Source: Cornus controversa
Taxonomy: Eukaryota > Streptophyta > Magnoliopsida > Cornales > Cornaceae
Length of the DNA stretch: 64,000 nucleotides
Assembly: GCA_026545225.1 (NCBI GenBank)
Contig: CM048845.1
Coordinates: 125,166,533-125,230,532, forward strand
Reading direction: 5' to 3'
Every line of letters begins with the position of its first letter. Positions within the stretch are counted from its first letter, which is position 1. Positions 23,193 to 34,310 of this stretch are shown piece after piece. Made by a program: the position numbers and the translations under genes. The notes under the pieces were generated by a model. That model ran no database searches. It saw only the letters and a program-made list of their open reading frames with translations, and was not told the DNA's origin.

Positions 23193-23322
23193 TGAATAAT
23201 GATATTCTGTCCAATCAGACTTAGTCTGATATATTTTTTTATGTGAGTGGGGTGGTGGGTCCCACCATATGATGTCATGTGTGGGGCCCACCACTCCACT
23301 CCCATAAAACAATATCATTACT
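23193..23322. repeat. Short hairpin MITE upstream of RNase 2
   Basis: The outer arms GAATAATGATATT and AATATCATTACTC are inverted repeats. The inner arms GAGTGGGGTGGTGGGTCCCAC and GTGGGGCCCACCACTCCACTC pair almost perfectly around a GATGTCATG loop. Confidence 0.8.
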
Positions 23323-23663
23323 CTATATTAACATTTGACATGTTCGATATGTTATGATTGTGTTCATAATTTAAAAATAATTTTAATTAAATATTTTATG
23401 TATTCTCTCATTGTCTTGTCCATAACCTAAAAATAATTTTTATTAATTCATATACTTAATTTGTCGACACGGTTGATAACACATGTATTCCAAGCACTCT
23501 ACTGACACATTTCATGCTCTTGTATAAAACAAACAAATAACAATCCTCGTTATGAACACACATCAAAGTGTTCAACCTTTTTTTCTTAAAAATTTGACAT
23601 TAAACACATGTTAGAGTCTAATGAGCAAAAATATAACTATAATTACAAAATAAGAAAGTAATA

Positions 23664-23706
<43 letters not shown>

Positions 23707-24740
23707 AAAAGTTTCATTAACTTATGTAATTTTAATATAGAAATTATAAATTAATTAAATCTCTATAATTGTCTTATTCAAGTATTAGTTATATAAATAA
23801 AAATTAATATTTATATTAGCCGTCTCTATGTTCTATATTTATAGAATTTGATGTGTCAAAATATCTCTAGTGTAGATTATGTCCATGTTCCGTGTATCAT
23901 TTTCCATTTTTCTTTAAGCATTTTTTAAACGCCTTGAGTTTTCTAGCACTAATGTAGTCAGTTTGTATAAATAATGAAAAAAGATTGAGTGTATAAGCTC
24001 ACCATTTTCAATTGATATAATATAAGTGTTTGCTTTTGGCGAAAGAAAAAATTGATTCACTATATTTTATAAATAACACACACCCATAAATTTTATTTTC
24101 CTTTTGTTCTTGTGTTTGTCCAAAACCACTCTAACAACCTTTTGTGTACTATATATTCAGAGTTCAACAACCATTAACACTAGAAACTTAAATTTTAAAT
24201 TTCTGCATAATTAGCAAGGCTATGTAAGAAATCTGTCTTTTTCTTATTAATGTTTTGGTACAACAACTTGTATAAATGTTTTGTACAATAATGTTTGACT
24301 AGTTCAAACATAGCCTGGCATGCACATCTGCAGAAATTTCTGCACAACTTCCCTGCCCAATGATCTTGGGCTCATAAACGAAATATATCCAAAAATTATG
24401 TATGAGAACACAGAGATTATTGAAATTTCTTTAGGCTTCGTTTTTGGTTAGATAGAATGTAAGTAGAAAAGAAAAGAAATGAAATGAACAATGAAAAGAA
24501 ATGAAAAAGAAAATTAACTTTCCACATGCATTTGGTTTGAATGAAATTTTTTCAAAAAAGTTATAAGAAAATTTTATTTTGTTAGTTTGGATAGTATGAA
24601 AGTGAAAACAAAATGATTTTGCTTACCAAAATTACCCTTGTGTTTTCAAATACTAAAAAAATAAATGAATTAATGATTAAACTATCATATACCATTGATA
24701 TGATATAATTTGATTATTGTTCAAATATAACTTTTTAATT
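23323..24740. other. Upstream region of RNase 2 and start of a duplicated block
   Basis: No gene. The part from about 23930 matches 31610-32110: GCCTTGAGTTTTCTAG, AATGAAAAAGATTGAGT, CACCATTTTCAATTGATATAAT, CCAAAACCACTCTAACAAC. A (CA)n(TA)n tract is at about 23664-23702. Confidence 0.6.
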
Positions 24741-25382
24741 AGGGAGGCGATATTCGCACTCCCTTTCTCTCCTATTGCACTCCACTTGCCTTTTTCTTTT
24801 AAAAGAAATGACAAAAAAATTCATAAACTCATTAATGCATCATCTTTTATTTTATAATACCATAGCTACCCTTTATCCAATAAACTTTAACTCTTTTTAC
24901 CTTCTTTAGTACTTTTTTTTTTTAGAGTAATGTCAAAAGATATAATTTATTCAGTAGAGATAAATTTTTTTGAGTCCTTTTTTTGTGTAGTATATTTTTT
25001 TCCCTCAAATGAGATTATTTATTCTACATGGGATAACTTTTTTTTGGGTCATGTGAAAAGAAATAATTAAGTTACTTTTTTTGGATTTTTTTTTTTTCCA
25101 GTTCTTGTCAAGAGAGATTTTTTTATTCAACATAGATAACTTTTTTTTTTTAATCTGGTAAAAATAGATAATTTATATAGCATAAATAACTTTTTTTTTT
25201 AGATTCTCTTAAAAGAAACCTAAAATATTAAAGATGAAAAACAAAGAGGAAATATCTTAGATGGTAGTTATGTAATTTGATAAAAATAATAATCATTTAC
25301 TTGTAAAGTTAGGATTATAGTGTCATTTTAATTAAGATGGGAGTGCAAATGTATAAAAGAGGAGTGCAAATATCGGCTCCCT
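24741..25382. mobile_element. AGGGAG-type MITE (copy 2)
   Basis: AGGGAGGCGATATTCGCACT at the left is the inverted repeat of the right end, AGTGCAAATATCGGCTCCCT. The flanks TTAATT form a perfect 6-bp target duplication. The interior holds imperfect units of ATAATTTATTCAGTAGAGA and AACTTTTTTT as in copy 1. 642 bp, non-coding. Confidence 0.85.

Positions 25383-25440
<58 letters not shown>
25383..25440. repeat. Long (TA)n microsatellite
   Basis: About 25 uninterrupted TA dinucleotides. Similar but shorter runs occur at 9438, 21534, 23680, 29253, 29498, 44911, 48718 and 48856. Confidence 0.9.
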
Positions 25441-25444
<4 letters not shown>

Positions 25445-25509
25445 ACTTTCTATAAATAATGACAAATATTGAGTAGGTATAATAAGTTCACCATTCTCAA
25501 TTGATATAT

Positions 25510-26820
25510 TATTATAAGGTAAAGTACAAAAAAAAATACCTATGAAGTATGTCCAAATTTGCAAATAACATTCTGAACTATATTTTGTACATAATACATC
25601 TCGAACTATCATATTTTGTTGAAAAATGGCCCCATGTATGTTATGCGATGGACTATTTTTTATTAAATGACTATAATGTCATTTCTTATTAAATTATATT
25701 TAACTCATTTTTCTTAATAAAAATCTTAAGAAGAAAATTTTAAAACAATTTAAATAATTTTTTAATTTTTTCATAAAAAGAAGAATTTTTTTTATTTAAG
25801 TATACCGGCTTGTTCGTCATCTCCGGCGCGGGCCATCACCCTTTACTCTGACACAAATTCAAGATCTGGTATTTCTCTCTCTCTCTCTTTCTCACAGTCT
25901 CACTCACTCGGGGTTTTGACATGATTTAGGCCTTAAGGGTTGTCAATCTTCCCAAGTTTCGGTTTGGAAGGAAAAGAATTCTTCCAAACTAGTGTTCCAT
26001 CTGCGATGATATGTGAGAGACTCTTTAATCACTTACTTGTCTCTTCATTTTGGTAAAGATCGGTGATGTTATTCGTGGTCAACAGTTCTAACTTAAGATC
26101 TTCAGCCATGAGGTTTGAAATCATGTCCTACGCAGATGCTTTTGCCAATCTTTTGAATCTAATTCTTTATTAAAGTCTTGTCGCCTGTTAGCAGTGCTAA
26201 GATGAAAGTGTGTGTAGATGGCTGTGATGCTTTGAGTGGAAATTTGTATTTTTGCAAGTCTTGGTGTTTGTAAGCCGGCTATAGAATGCCTGCAACAATG
26301 TAGTATCTATTATTATACTTGAATATTATATACTTCATGGCCACCTAACAGAAGTGCATTAGTGGCTTTATTTACAAATTGTTAATACTTGGAGAAAAAA
26401 AAAACTGAACAACCGCGATTCGAAATCGAACAAAACCGAAAACAACAGTTCAGTTTCTCACGGTTCCAAACCCTAACGGTTTCTGTTCCGATTCCAAAAA
26501 TTAGGAACCGTTGGTAATGGTTCCGATTCCACCAAAAACCGTGAGGAACCATACCGTGTGCACCCCTAGTGGTAGTTACAACTCTATATTTTTTTTCATT
26601 GTTATGATAAATTGATACCAATAATAAATTAAGGTAAATAGTATGAATAATAAGAAAAAAGATAATAAAGATAATTTAATAAGAAATTACACATTTAATT
26701 AGAAATTATTTTTTGTGATGGATATGTCCTTAATTAAAACAAATTAGAGGCAATTTGTAGTTCAGGAGCGTTATTTGCAAAAGGGCACTAGTTCAGAATT
26801 TTTTTTGCACTTTACCCTAT
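25510..26820. repeat. AGGRTAAAGTGCAAAAA-family MITE (copy 3), split by an insertion
   Basis: The left part 25510-25800 and right part 26571-26820 align with the continuous copy at 32325-33013. About 150 bp of the MITE is missing where the foreign segment 25801-26570 sits. Confidence 0.65.
25801..26570. other. Foreign 0.77-kb segment, possible captured gene fragment
   Basis: Absent from the paralogous MITE at 32.6 kb. It begins with GC-rich TCTCCGGCGCGGGCCATCAC, followed by a CT-rich tract and moderately GC sequence unlike the flanks. The last 180 bp (about 26400-26570) is a separate repeat type with AACCGAAAACAAC and GGTTCCGATTCC motifs, ending GTGCACCCCTAG. I recognise no protein in any frame. 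Confidence 0.55.
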
Positions 26821-28145
26821 ATTATATAAATAACACACCCATAAATATTTTTCCTTTTGTTCTTGTGTTTATCCAAAACCACTCTAACTAGTGACAGAGT
26901 CAAAAAATTATTTGAGAGGGAACGACCATGAACAATAATAAGATAAAAAAAAATTAAATTACATAATAGAAAAAGAATTTTAACTTAATAGATATTTTCA
27001 TTTAAAAATATTCATACTTCCATTTCAAATTATTTTTTTCACAAGTATTTATACTTTTTTGTTAGACCAAGATGATAATTGAAGAGAATCTTAGAAAAAG
27101 TATGGTTAACCCATATCTAAAAAGCTCCACATATCAATAAGAATTTAGTAGATTAGAGAAATAATAAATAATTTTAGAGAGACGTATATAAATTACAAAT
27201 CCTAATTTCTTCCATGTATATATATGTATATAGAAACACACATATTTGGGTTTAATTTTATAACCATGAAAAAAATTCACTACATTTCTCCTAAAAGCAT
27301 AGTACTCCTTCACAAATATAGGACAACTTGATGAGTGCACTGCTAATTCAAAAGAATATAGGATAATTAATTTTAGCTTTTCAATAATAAGTTAGATTTA
27401 AATTCTAGACTGCAAAATTTTGATTAGAGGGGTACCAAATTGAATTCTATGATCAATTTTTTTGCGTGAAACAATAGCTATCTTGCATTTGAAAGCATGC
27501 AAATTGAGTTATTTTCTCTAATAGAGAAAAAAAAAAAAAGAATAGAGATTAGAGAGAAAGATGAAATTCTTCATCTATGTTTTCAAAAATCGATGTACAA
27601 TCAATGTGATGTATAAAGAGTGAAATAGATTTTAGAGAAAGAAAATATTAAAAATTAGTAGAGGTATTATAGAATTTTGAGAAACTATCAAGAATGTAAT
27701 ATAAATAAATAAGTTTTTAGCGGGGATAGAAGAGAAAATGTTATAGAGTAGTGGGGGAGAAGAGAAAATGTAAAAAATTAGTGGGGGCATTATTAAGATT
27801 TTAGTAAACTATCAAGTATATAGTATAAAAAAAAAATCCAATGGAGGCGCCGTCCCCACTGGGCGTCCCGTGATTCGGTGCCTGACTCTAACAACCTTTA
27901 TTGTACTATATATTATGAGCTCAACAACCACTAACATGAGAAGCTTAGATTTTAAATTTCTGCAGGACTAGAAGGGCTATGGAAAATGGAGAGAGTATAA
28001 TTCTCAAGTTAATGGCGATTACATACAAAAAGAGTTTACTCGTATGAAATTTCAGACAGTGTGTGCATGTGAGTGTAAATATTGATATAAATGAGACGAA
28101 AGCAAACCAGCAAAAGGGAAGGTTTTTTCTTTCTTTCTTTCTCCT
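26821..28145. other. Duplicated block (paralogue of 33014-34310) ending in a four-TM gene relic
   Basis: Nearly collinear with 33014-34310: GAGAGGGAACGACCATGAAC, AAAAAGCTCCACATATCAAT, TTTGATGAGTGCACTGC. At 27990-28100 GAGAGTATAATTCTCAAGTT and AAAAAGAGTTTACTCGTATG match the stop codon and 3' flank of the four-TM genes (7901 and 45597), so this is the decayed 3' end of a further copy. Confidence 0.7.
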
Positions 28146-28719
28146 CTCTATTTAAGTTGTTGACTAATTTTTATTAAACCACTATTAAATTTGTGCATAT
28201 TTTGATAATAGGCCCTAGGAGACTTTGGTTTTTAACAGTTGAAAAACTTTTGCTTTGACATGCATGAAGCTCAGAATTTCGATTTTGATTGTTAAAGTAG
28301 CATGTCAATTAGTTATTTTTTTGTTTTGTTCTGAATGCCACTCCAAATTAAGGATATTTGCATTTTCCTCTGTTTCTCTCTGAAGAGTTGAAATTTACAG
28401 AAGATATTAGTGCGCCTTTTCTCATTATAATTGTGAGCTCGCTCTCTTCATTAAAATGTTCTATATATAGTATATACCACAGAATTCCATATATGGTGAC
28501 CCAAATAAGTGTTTAAGTTGAATAAACTTTGATTTCATATTAATTCAATTCAACGCACGTATGTTTTTGGAATAACCCACGTCATCAGTATAATTTTAAG
28601 ACCATATGAAGGTTGAATTGGCATGTAAAAACATAAGTGATTAGAGATCACCAAGCTATTTGGAATGGCCAGAAAGGTCCTCCATATGATCGATATTTCT
28701 AAGTAAGTAACCCCATTTT
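28146..28719. other. Spacer parallel to 8300-8450, no gene
   Basis: TTTGCTTTGACATGCATGAAG and TCTGAAGAGTTGAAA place it after a four-TM 3' end as in copy 1. The rest is AT-rich with nothing recognised. Confidence 0.55.
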
Positions 28720-29055
28720 CTTTCAACACTCTAGAAAAAGAAAACACATGTACTGATCAGCACTCTCAAGTCTACCAAGAAAAAACAAACTAGCTGCATA
28801 AACCAATCTCTATACAATAATACAAATTCCAGAAAGACAAAATAGCTAGCTATACAGCAAAACGAGAGACTATAAATTTAATTGTGCAGCAAGGCAGATC
28901 GAGCACTTCTAAATCCATGGTACAAAGCAGCAAATTTTCATGGCTTTTGGATATATATAATACACACATTGGGAAAGTCATCACAGTTGAGATAATTCGG
29001 CCAGAAATACAGTTTGAGCAATATATATGAGACATCAGGGACTTTAATAAGGGTT
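28720..29055. other. Conserved non-coding block, paralogue of 10480-10975
   Basis: Same ordered motifs as the 10.5-kb copy, including AACCAATCTCTATACAATA, GTGCAGCAAGGCAGA, AAATCCATGGTA and AGGGACTTTAATAAGGGT. Adjacent at 29172 is GAGTTCACACGAGTTGGTTT, which recurs at 50470. Confidence 0.6.
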
Positions 29056-29248
29056 TAAAACTAATCATATACCACCAAAACAATCATGGGTATACCCCTA
29101 ATGAGACCTTAAGACTAAATTAATAGCATTTCGTGTTGTATCTGTTTGGATTGAGAGTTTTTATACTTGCGCTCGAGTTCACACGAGTTGGTTTTGCACA
29201 CAAATTTTCCTCTAAAGCAAGGTATTATGGGATGAACAGTGACAATGG

Positions 29249-29282
<34 letters not shown>

Positions 29283-29492
29283 TGCGTGTGCGTGTGCGTG
29301 TGTTGTAAGTATATGTATATATAGACAGTAATATACTTGGCCGCAGCCTGCACATTAATTGCATTATTGCAGTTCGAGTAACTCACAGTTATAAAGGAAG
29401 ACATGCATTTTAGTCTGTCATAACAAACTTGTTCGATCTTGTGGAAATTAAATAAGAAGATATGGCTTTTATTAACATATATATATCCTCCG

Positions 29493-29537
<45 letters not shown>

Positions 29538-29580
29538 GACATAACATGCATTAGATTTCATAACACACACAGATATTCTT
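29056..29580. other. 3' flank of RNase 3
   Basis: It contains GAGTTCACACGAGTTGGTTT (29172), TACTTGGCCGCAGCC (29334), two (TA)n tracts and TATGGCTTTTATTAA. The minus-strand AATAAA at 29468-29473 lies about 110 bp after the stop codon and is the likely poly(A) signal of RNase 3. Confidence 0.65.
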
Positions 29581-30607
29581 TCAAAGTGGCGGGGGTAGCG
29601 GGAATGCATAATTTCTATCCGGGAATAAGATCATCTCACTAGGACACCCTGTCTTGCGTGGACATGAGATATAATGTGTTACCGGTTTTCTCTTGACACA
29701 AATATATATCTCATAAAGTATGACTACAGTACCGTCGATAGTTTTGCATGAAAGACGAACATTAATTTGATTGAACCCACGACCAGGTAACCCTTTGCCG
29801 ACGGCTTCCACGATCTGTGACTTGTTGTAACGTTGAGTGTTGCTGGGTACTATGTGGTAAGGTGCGACTGCGAGGTAGCTGAGAAGATTGATTTTTTTGG
29901 TTTCAGCGACTGAGAATTGGAAGTATGGTACGGCGGTTGAAAATGTCCCGTTTTGCCAAAAATTATTGTCGCTAATTATATCACAACGGTTATTGTAAAC
30001 GCAACTAGTGCTGCTGAGATTACTTATGTCTAGGCAGCCACTCTCGGAATTACTTGAGGAGGAACATGTCCCGTGTCTCACCCACTCGTGTGTCCAAAAT
30101 TTCTTCGACGTGTATTTACGACGGATAGACGGCCAAACATCTTCGAGATCTTTCACCAATATTGGCTGCTCCTTAAACTGTACATGCATGCGTAGTGCGT
30201 GCAAACCGCAAAGATTAATATTTAAATTAAACAAGCATTTTAATGACAAGAGTTAACTAAATAGAGACATATGGAGAACGAGCTCGATCGAAACATACCA
30301 TAGGATTCAAATCTTTAACTCCTGGACAATTTTCCAGACTGTTACCCTTTTCATCAGCTGGCCATAGCCCATGTAGTGTGAAGTCGGTTTTTGGCCATCC
30401 AGGTCCACATTTATTGAGACTGCAGAATGTCGGCTGCCATGTTTGAACCAATTGGAGATGATCACAAGGTTTTTTTTTTGAAAAATTATCATAAGAATAA
30501 TATTGAACAGGGAATTGGAGATGATCATCATAAGAAATAAAAAGAATATAGAAAACAAAATATGAAACAAACACAAAGAGAAGAGAGACGAGGTAATATG
30601 TCTTCAT
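29581..30607 (-). CDS. T2/S-type ribonuclease 3, catalytic residues present
   Basis: Two exons, 30299-30607 and 29581-30177, separated by a 121-bp GT-AG intron at the position used by S-RNases, give 301 aa. Residues 1-23 form a signal peptide. Active site I is FTLHGLWPADEKG (76-88, His79). Active site II is FWTHEWVRHGTC (130-141, His133, Glu134, His138). The C-terminus carries YEIYICV and HYISCPR. T2 RNases cut single-stranded RNA through a 2',3'-cyclic phosphate; in S-loci they are the secreted style determinant. By my count the mature part has 30 Lys+Arg against 24 Asp+Glu, so it is basic as S-RNases are. Oddities are a doubled DDHLQ/CDHLQ start (residues 27-52), about 45 extra Cys- and Ser-rich residues after HGTC, and a total longer than the 220-260 aa typical of the family. 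It could instead be a defence-type S-like RNase. Confidence 0.88.
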
Positions 30608-30677
30608 CTTTCTTTTCCTGTAATAGGTGAGGTCAAGTGTGGCTGTGTGTGTGTGTTCAATTTACTTGTATATATAT

Positions 30678-30715
30678 TATAGTCAAAAGGTGCAGGAAGC
30701 CCTCGTACAACTTGT
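30678..30715 (-). promoter_or_regulatory. Conserved RNase promoter core (RNase 3)
   Basis: The complement reads CACCTTTTGACTATAATATA, with TTGAC next to a TATA element about 75 bp before the ATG and ACAAGTTGTAC upstream, as in the other two RNase copies. Confidence 0.6.
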
Positions 30716-30786
30716 ATTTTTTATTTTTATTTTTTTCTGTTCGATAAAACTTTAGGATTATTAAATAGCAATAAAGATCTAGCAAT

Positions 30787-30966
30787 GCTACACATTATGA
30801 AAATATTTCATGAATTTTTATCTTGAATGATGTGGCAATTAAATGGTGAGTTAGTATTGGTGTATTTCTCCCATACACAGAATTTCAATGATATTATCAC
30901 CTGTCACATCATTCATGAAGGCAATTCATGATAAAATTTTATGACGTTTATTATTTCTCATAAAGA
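30787..30966. repeat. Foldback MITE (copy 2)
   Basis: AGCAATGCTACACATTATGA, GAATGATGTGGCA and TGATATTATCACCTGTCACATC match the hairpin element at 21669-21887. The arms are more diverged here. Confidence 0.7.
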
Positions 30967-32324
30967 TCAATGCTAAGTGAGGGCATCAATAGTTTATGAT
31001 ACTTCGTGGTAGTATGTGTCAATAATTTAAAAATATTTTTTATTATACTTCCGTAACACTTCGCACACTCTTCATCTTAGATAAAATAAACACATAAACA
31101 ATACTAACGTCAAAGTTGAATTTATTTTTCTTAAAAAATTAACGTTAAAAACATGTCATTTTTTGTGTAATGAATAAAAATATAACTATAATAACTAAAT
31201 AAGAGATTAATATCATATAAGATATATTATTTTTATATTTAAAAAAGTTTAATCTTCTAACTAATTATGTAACTTTAGTATATATATAAATTATAAATTA
31301 ATTAAAATTCCATGTTCATGCTTCATAGAGTTGATATAACTTGTTATTTCTGGCAATTAAATAGAAACAATCCATAAGAGTCGCAACCCCTTGTTTCATG
31401 GAGCCCACGCTGAATTGGTTAGACCATCTTTTTTTTTTTTTCCATATTTCACACATTTCCTCTAACAAATTATGCTTAGCTCTAGAAGTGCCAAACTTAA
31501 TTCGTCATCTTTAAAAAAAATGATATGCACCCAGTGATCTTGGACTCATCTAAATTAAATATTCAGAACTTATGTATAGAGATTATTAAAAATTCTTTAA
31601 GCATTTTTTAAAGGCCTTGAGTTTTCTACTTTGTATAAATAATGAAAAAGATTGAGTATGTATAAGCTCACCATTTTCAATTGATATAATATAAGTATTT
31701 GCTTTTGGAAAAAAAAAATTTTTTATACACTATATTTTATAAATAACACACCCATAAATTTTATTTTCCTTTTGTTCTTGTGTTCGTCCAAAACCACTCT
31801 AACAACCTTTAGTGTACTATATATATATTCAGAGTTCAACAACCATTAGCACGAGAACCTTAAATTTTAAATTTCTGCATAACTAGCATAGCTACGTAAG
31901 ATATGTATATGTCTTTTTCTTATTAACTAACATAGCTTTGTAAGATATCTCTGTCTTTTTCTTATTAACTAGCATATATGCTATCTTAGAATCTTACAGT
32001 AAGATATCTGTGTCTTATTCTTATTAATGTTTTGGTACAACAACTTGTATTATGTTTTGTACGATAATGTTTGACTGGTTCAAACATAGCCTGGCATGCA
32101 CATCTGCAGAACTTCCCTGCCCAGTGATCTTGGGCTCATAGACGAAATATATCCAAAAATTATGTATAAGAACATAGAGATCATTGAAATTTCTTTAAGC
32201 AATTTTTAAAAGCCTTTGAGTTTTCTAGCACTAATCCAGCAGACGAGTAGTCACTTTCTATAAATAATGACAAAGATTGAGTAGGTATAAGTTCACCATT
32301 CTCAATTGATATATTATTATAAGT
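30967..32324. other. Upstream region of RNase 3, duplicated with 23340-24400
   Basis: AT-rich and without a gene. Matching blocks include AAAACATGTCATTTTTTGTG-like and TCACCATTTTCAATTGATAT. A 60-70-bp unit with CTTTTTCTTATTAACTAGCAT is locally repeated about three times at 31880-32030. Confidence 0.55.
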
Positions 32325-33013
32325 TAAAGTACAAAACTATGTCCAAATTTACAAATAACATTCTGAAATATATTTTGTACATAATACATCCCGAACTATC
32401 ATATTTTATTGCAAAATAGCCCCATGTATGTTATGCAATGGACTATTTTTTATTAAATGACCACAATGTCATTTCTTATTAAATTACACTTAACCCATTT
32501 TTCTTAATAAAAATCTTAAGAAGAAAATTTTAAAACAATTTAAGTAATTTCTTAATTTTTTCATAAATATACTGTATGAAAAAGAAATTTTTTTTTTATT
32601 TAAGTAATTTCTTAATTTTTCATGAATATATTTTATGAAAAAATGTATTTTTTTTACGGACAAAAGTTTCTTCGGGGTATAATAAGTTTGATCATAAATA
32701 GTAAACTTTTAATAATAAGTTAATCATTTCAAAAAATGGCTAAACTTGGTGGTAGTTACAACTGTATATTTTTTTTCATTGTTATGATAAATTGATACCA
32801 ATAATAAATTAAGGTAAATAGTATGAATAATATTTAGATAAGAGAAAAGATAATAAAAATAATTTAATAAGAAATGACACATTTAATAAGAATAGGTAAA
32901 ATTATTTTTTGTGATGGATATGTCCTTAATTGCAACAAATCAGAGTCAATTTGTAGTTCAGGAACGTTATTTGCAAAAGGGGCACTAGTTCATAATTTTT
33001 TTTGCACTTTACC
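32325..33013. repeat. AGGRTAAAGTGCAAAAA-family MITE (copy 4)
   Basis: Runs from AAGTTAAAGTACAAAAC to TTTGCACTTTACCCT. The flanks ATATTATTAT and ATATTATATA could be a 9-10-bp target duplication. This copy shows the uninterrupted version of the split element at 25.5 kb. Confidence 0.65.
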
Positions 33014-34310
33014 CTATATTATATAAATATCACACCCATAAATAATTTTTCTTTTGTTCTTGTGTTTGTCCAAAACCACTTTGAGCCAAAAAATTATTTG
33101 AGAGGGAACGACCATGAACAATAATAAGATAAAAAATATTAAATTATATAATAGAAAAATAATTTTAACTTAATATATAGATATTTTCATTTAAAAATAT
33201 TCATGCTTCCATTTCAAATTATTTTTTTTGCAAGTTTAGGGTTTAGAAAAATAATAATTGAAGAGAATCTTAGAAAAATTATGGTCAACCCATATCTAAA
33301 AAGCTCCACATATCAATAAAAATTTAGTAGATTAGAAAAATAATAAATAATTTAAGAGATATGTAAATAAATTACAAGTCCTAATTTTTTCCATGTATAT
33401 ATATGTATATAAAAACAAAATATATTTGGTTAACCTTGAAAAAAATTCATTGCATTTATCCTAAAAGCATAGTGCTCCTTCACAAATATAGGACAATTTG
33501 ATGAGTGCACTGCTAATTCAAAAGAATATGGGATAATTAATCTTAGCTTTTCAATAATAAGTTATATTTAAATTCAACTTAGATTGCAAAATGTTGATTA
33601 GAAGGGTCCCAAATTGAATTTTCTGACCAATTTTTTTACGTGAAATAATAGCAATATATCTCGCATTTGAAAGCATGCAAATTGAGTTCTTTTCTCTAAT
33701 AGAGAAATAAAAAGAATAGAGATTAGAGAGAGATGAAAATTTTCATCTATATTTTCAAAAATCGTATGTACAATCAATGTGATGAATAAAGAGTGAAATA
33801 GATTTTAAAGAAAGAAAATATTAAAAATTAGTAAAGGTATTATAAAATTTTGAGAAACTCTCAAGAATGTAATATAAATAAATAAGTTTTTAGTAACGAC
33901 AGAAGAGAAAATGGTAAAAAGTAGTGGGGGGAAGAGAGAATATGTTAAAATTAGTGAGGCATTATTAAGATTTTAATAAACTATATATAGTATAAAAAAT
34001 AAAAATAAAAAATCCAATGGGGGCGGCGGCCCCCACAGGGCCTCACGTGTTTCCGTGCCCGACTCTAACGACCTTTATTAAACTATATATTATGAGTTCA
34101 ACAACACTAAGATGTGAACCTTAGATTTTAAATTTCTGCAGTACTAAAAGGGCTATGGAAGATGGAGAGAGTATAATTCTCAAGTTAATGGCGATTACAT
34201 ACAAAAAGAGTTTACTCGTATGAAATTTCAGACAGTGTGTGCATGTGAGTGTGTATATTGATATAAATGAGACGAAAGCAAACCAGCAAAAGGGAAGGTT
34301 TGAAAAATCA
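33014..34310. other. Duplicated block ending in a second four-TM gene relic
   Basis: Collinear with 26821-28145. The relic GAGAGTATAATTCTCAAGTT, then GAAATTTCAGACAGTGTGTG and GATATAAATGAGACG at 34165-34275, matches the four-TM 3' flank. The coding body is gone. Confidence 0.7.

Noticed and set aside
25801..26570. Definite Helitron
   Set aside because: The CTAG end followed by T fits, but there is no 5' TC start and no clear terminal hairpin; kept only as a possible capture event.
22014..30607. Calling RNases 2 and 3 two functional S-alleles
   Set aside because: They lie on one chromosome as tandem paralogues and one lacks catalytic residues; alleles cannot be inferred from a single haplotype.
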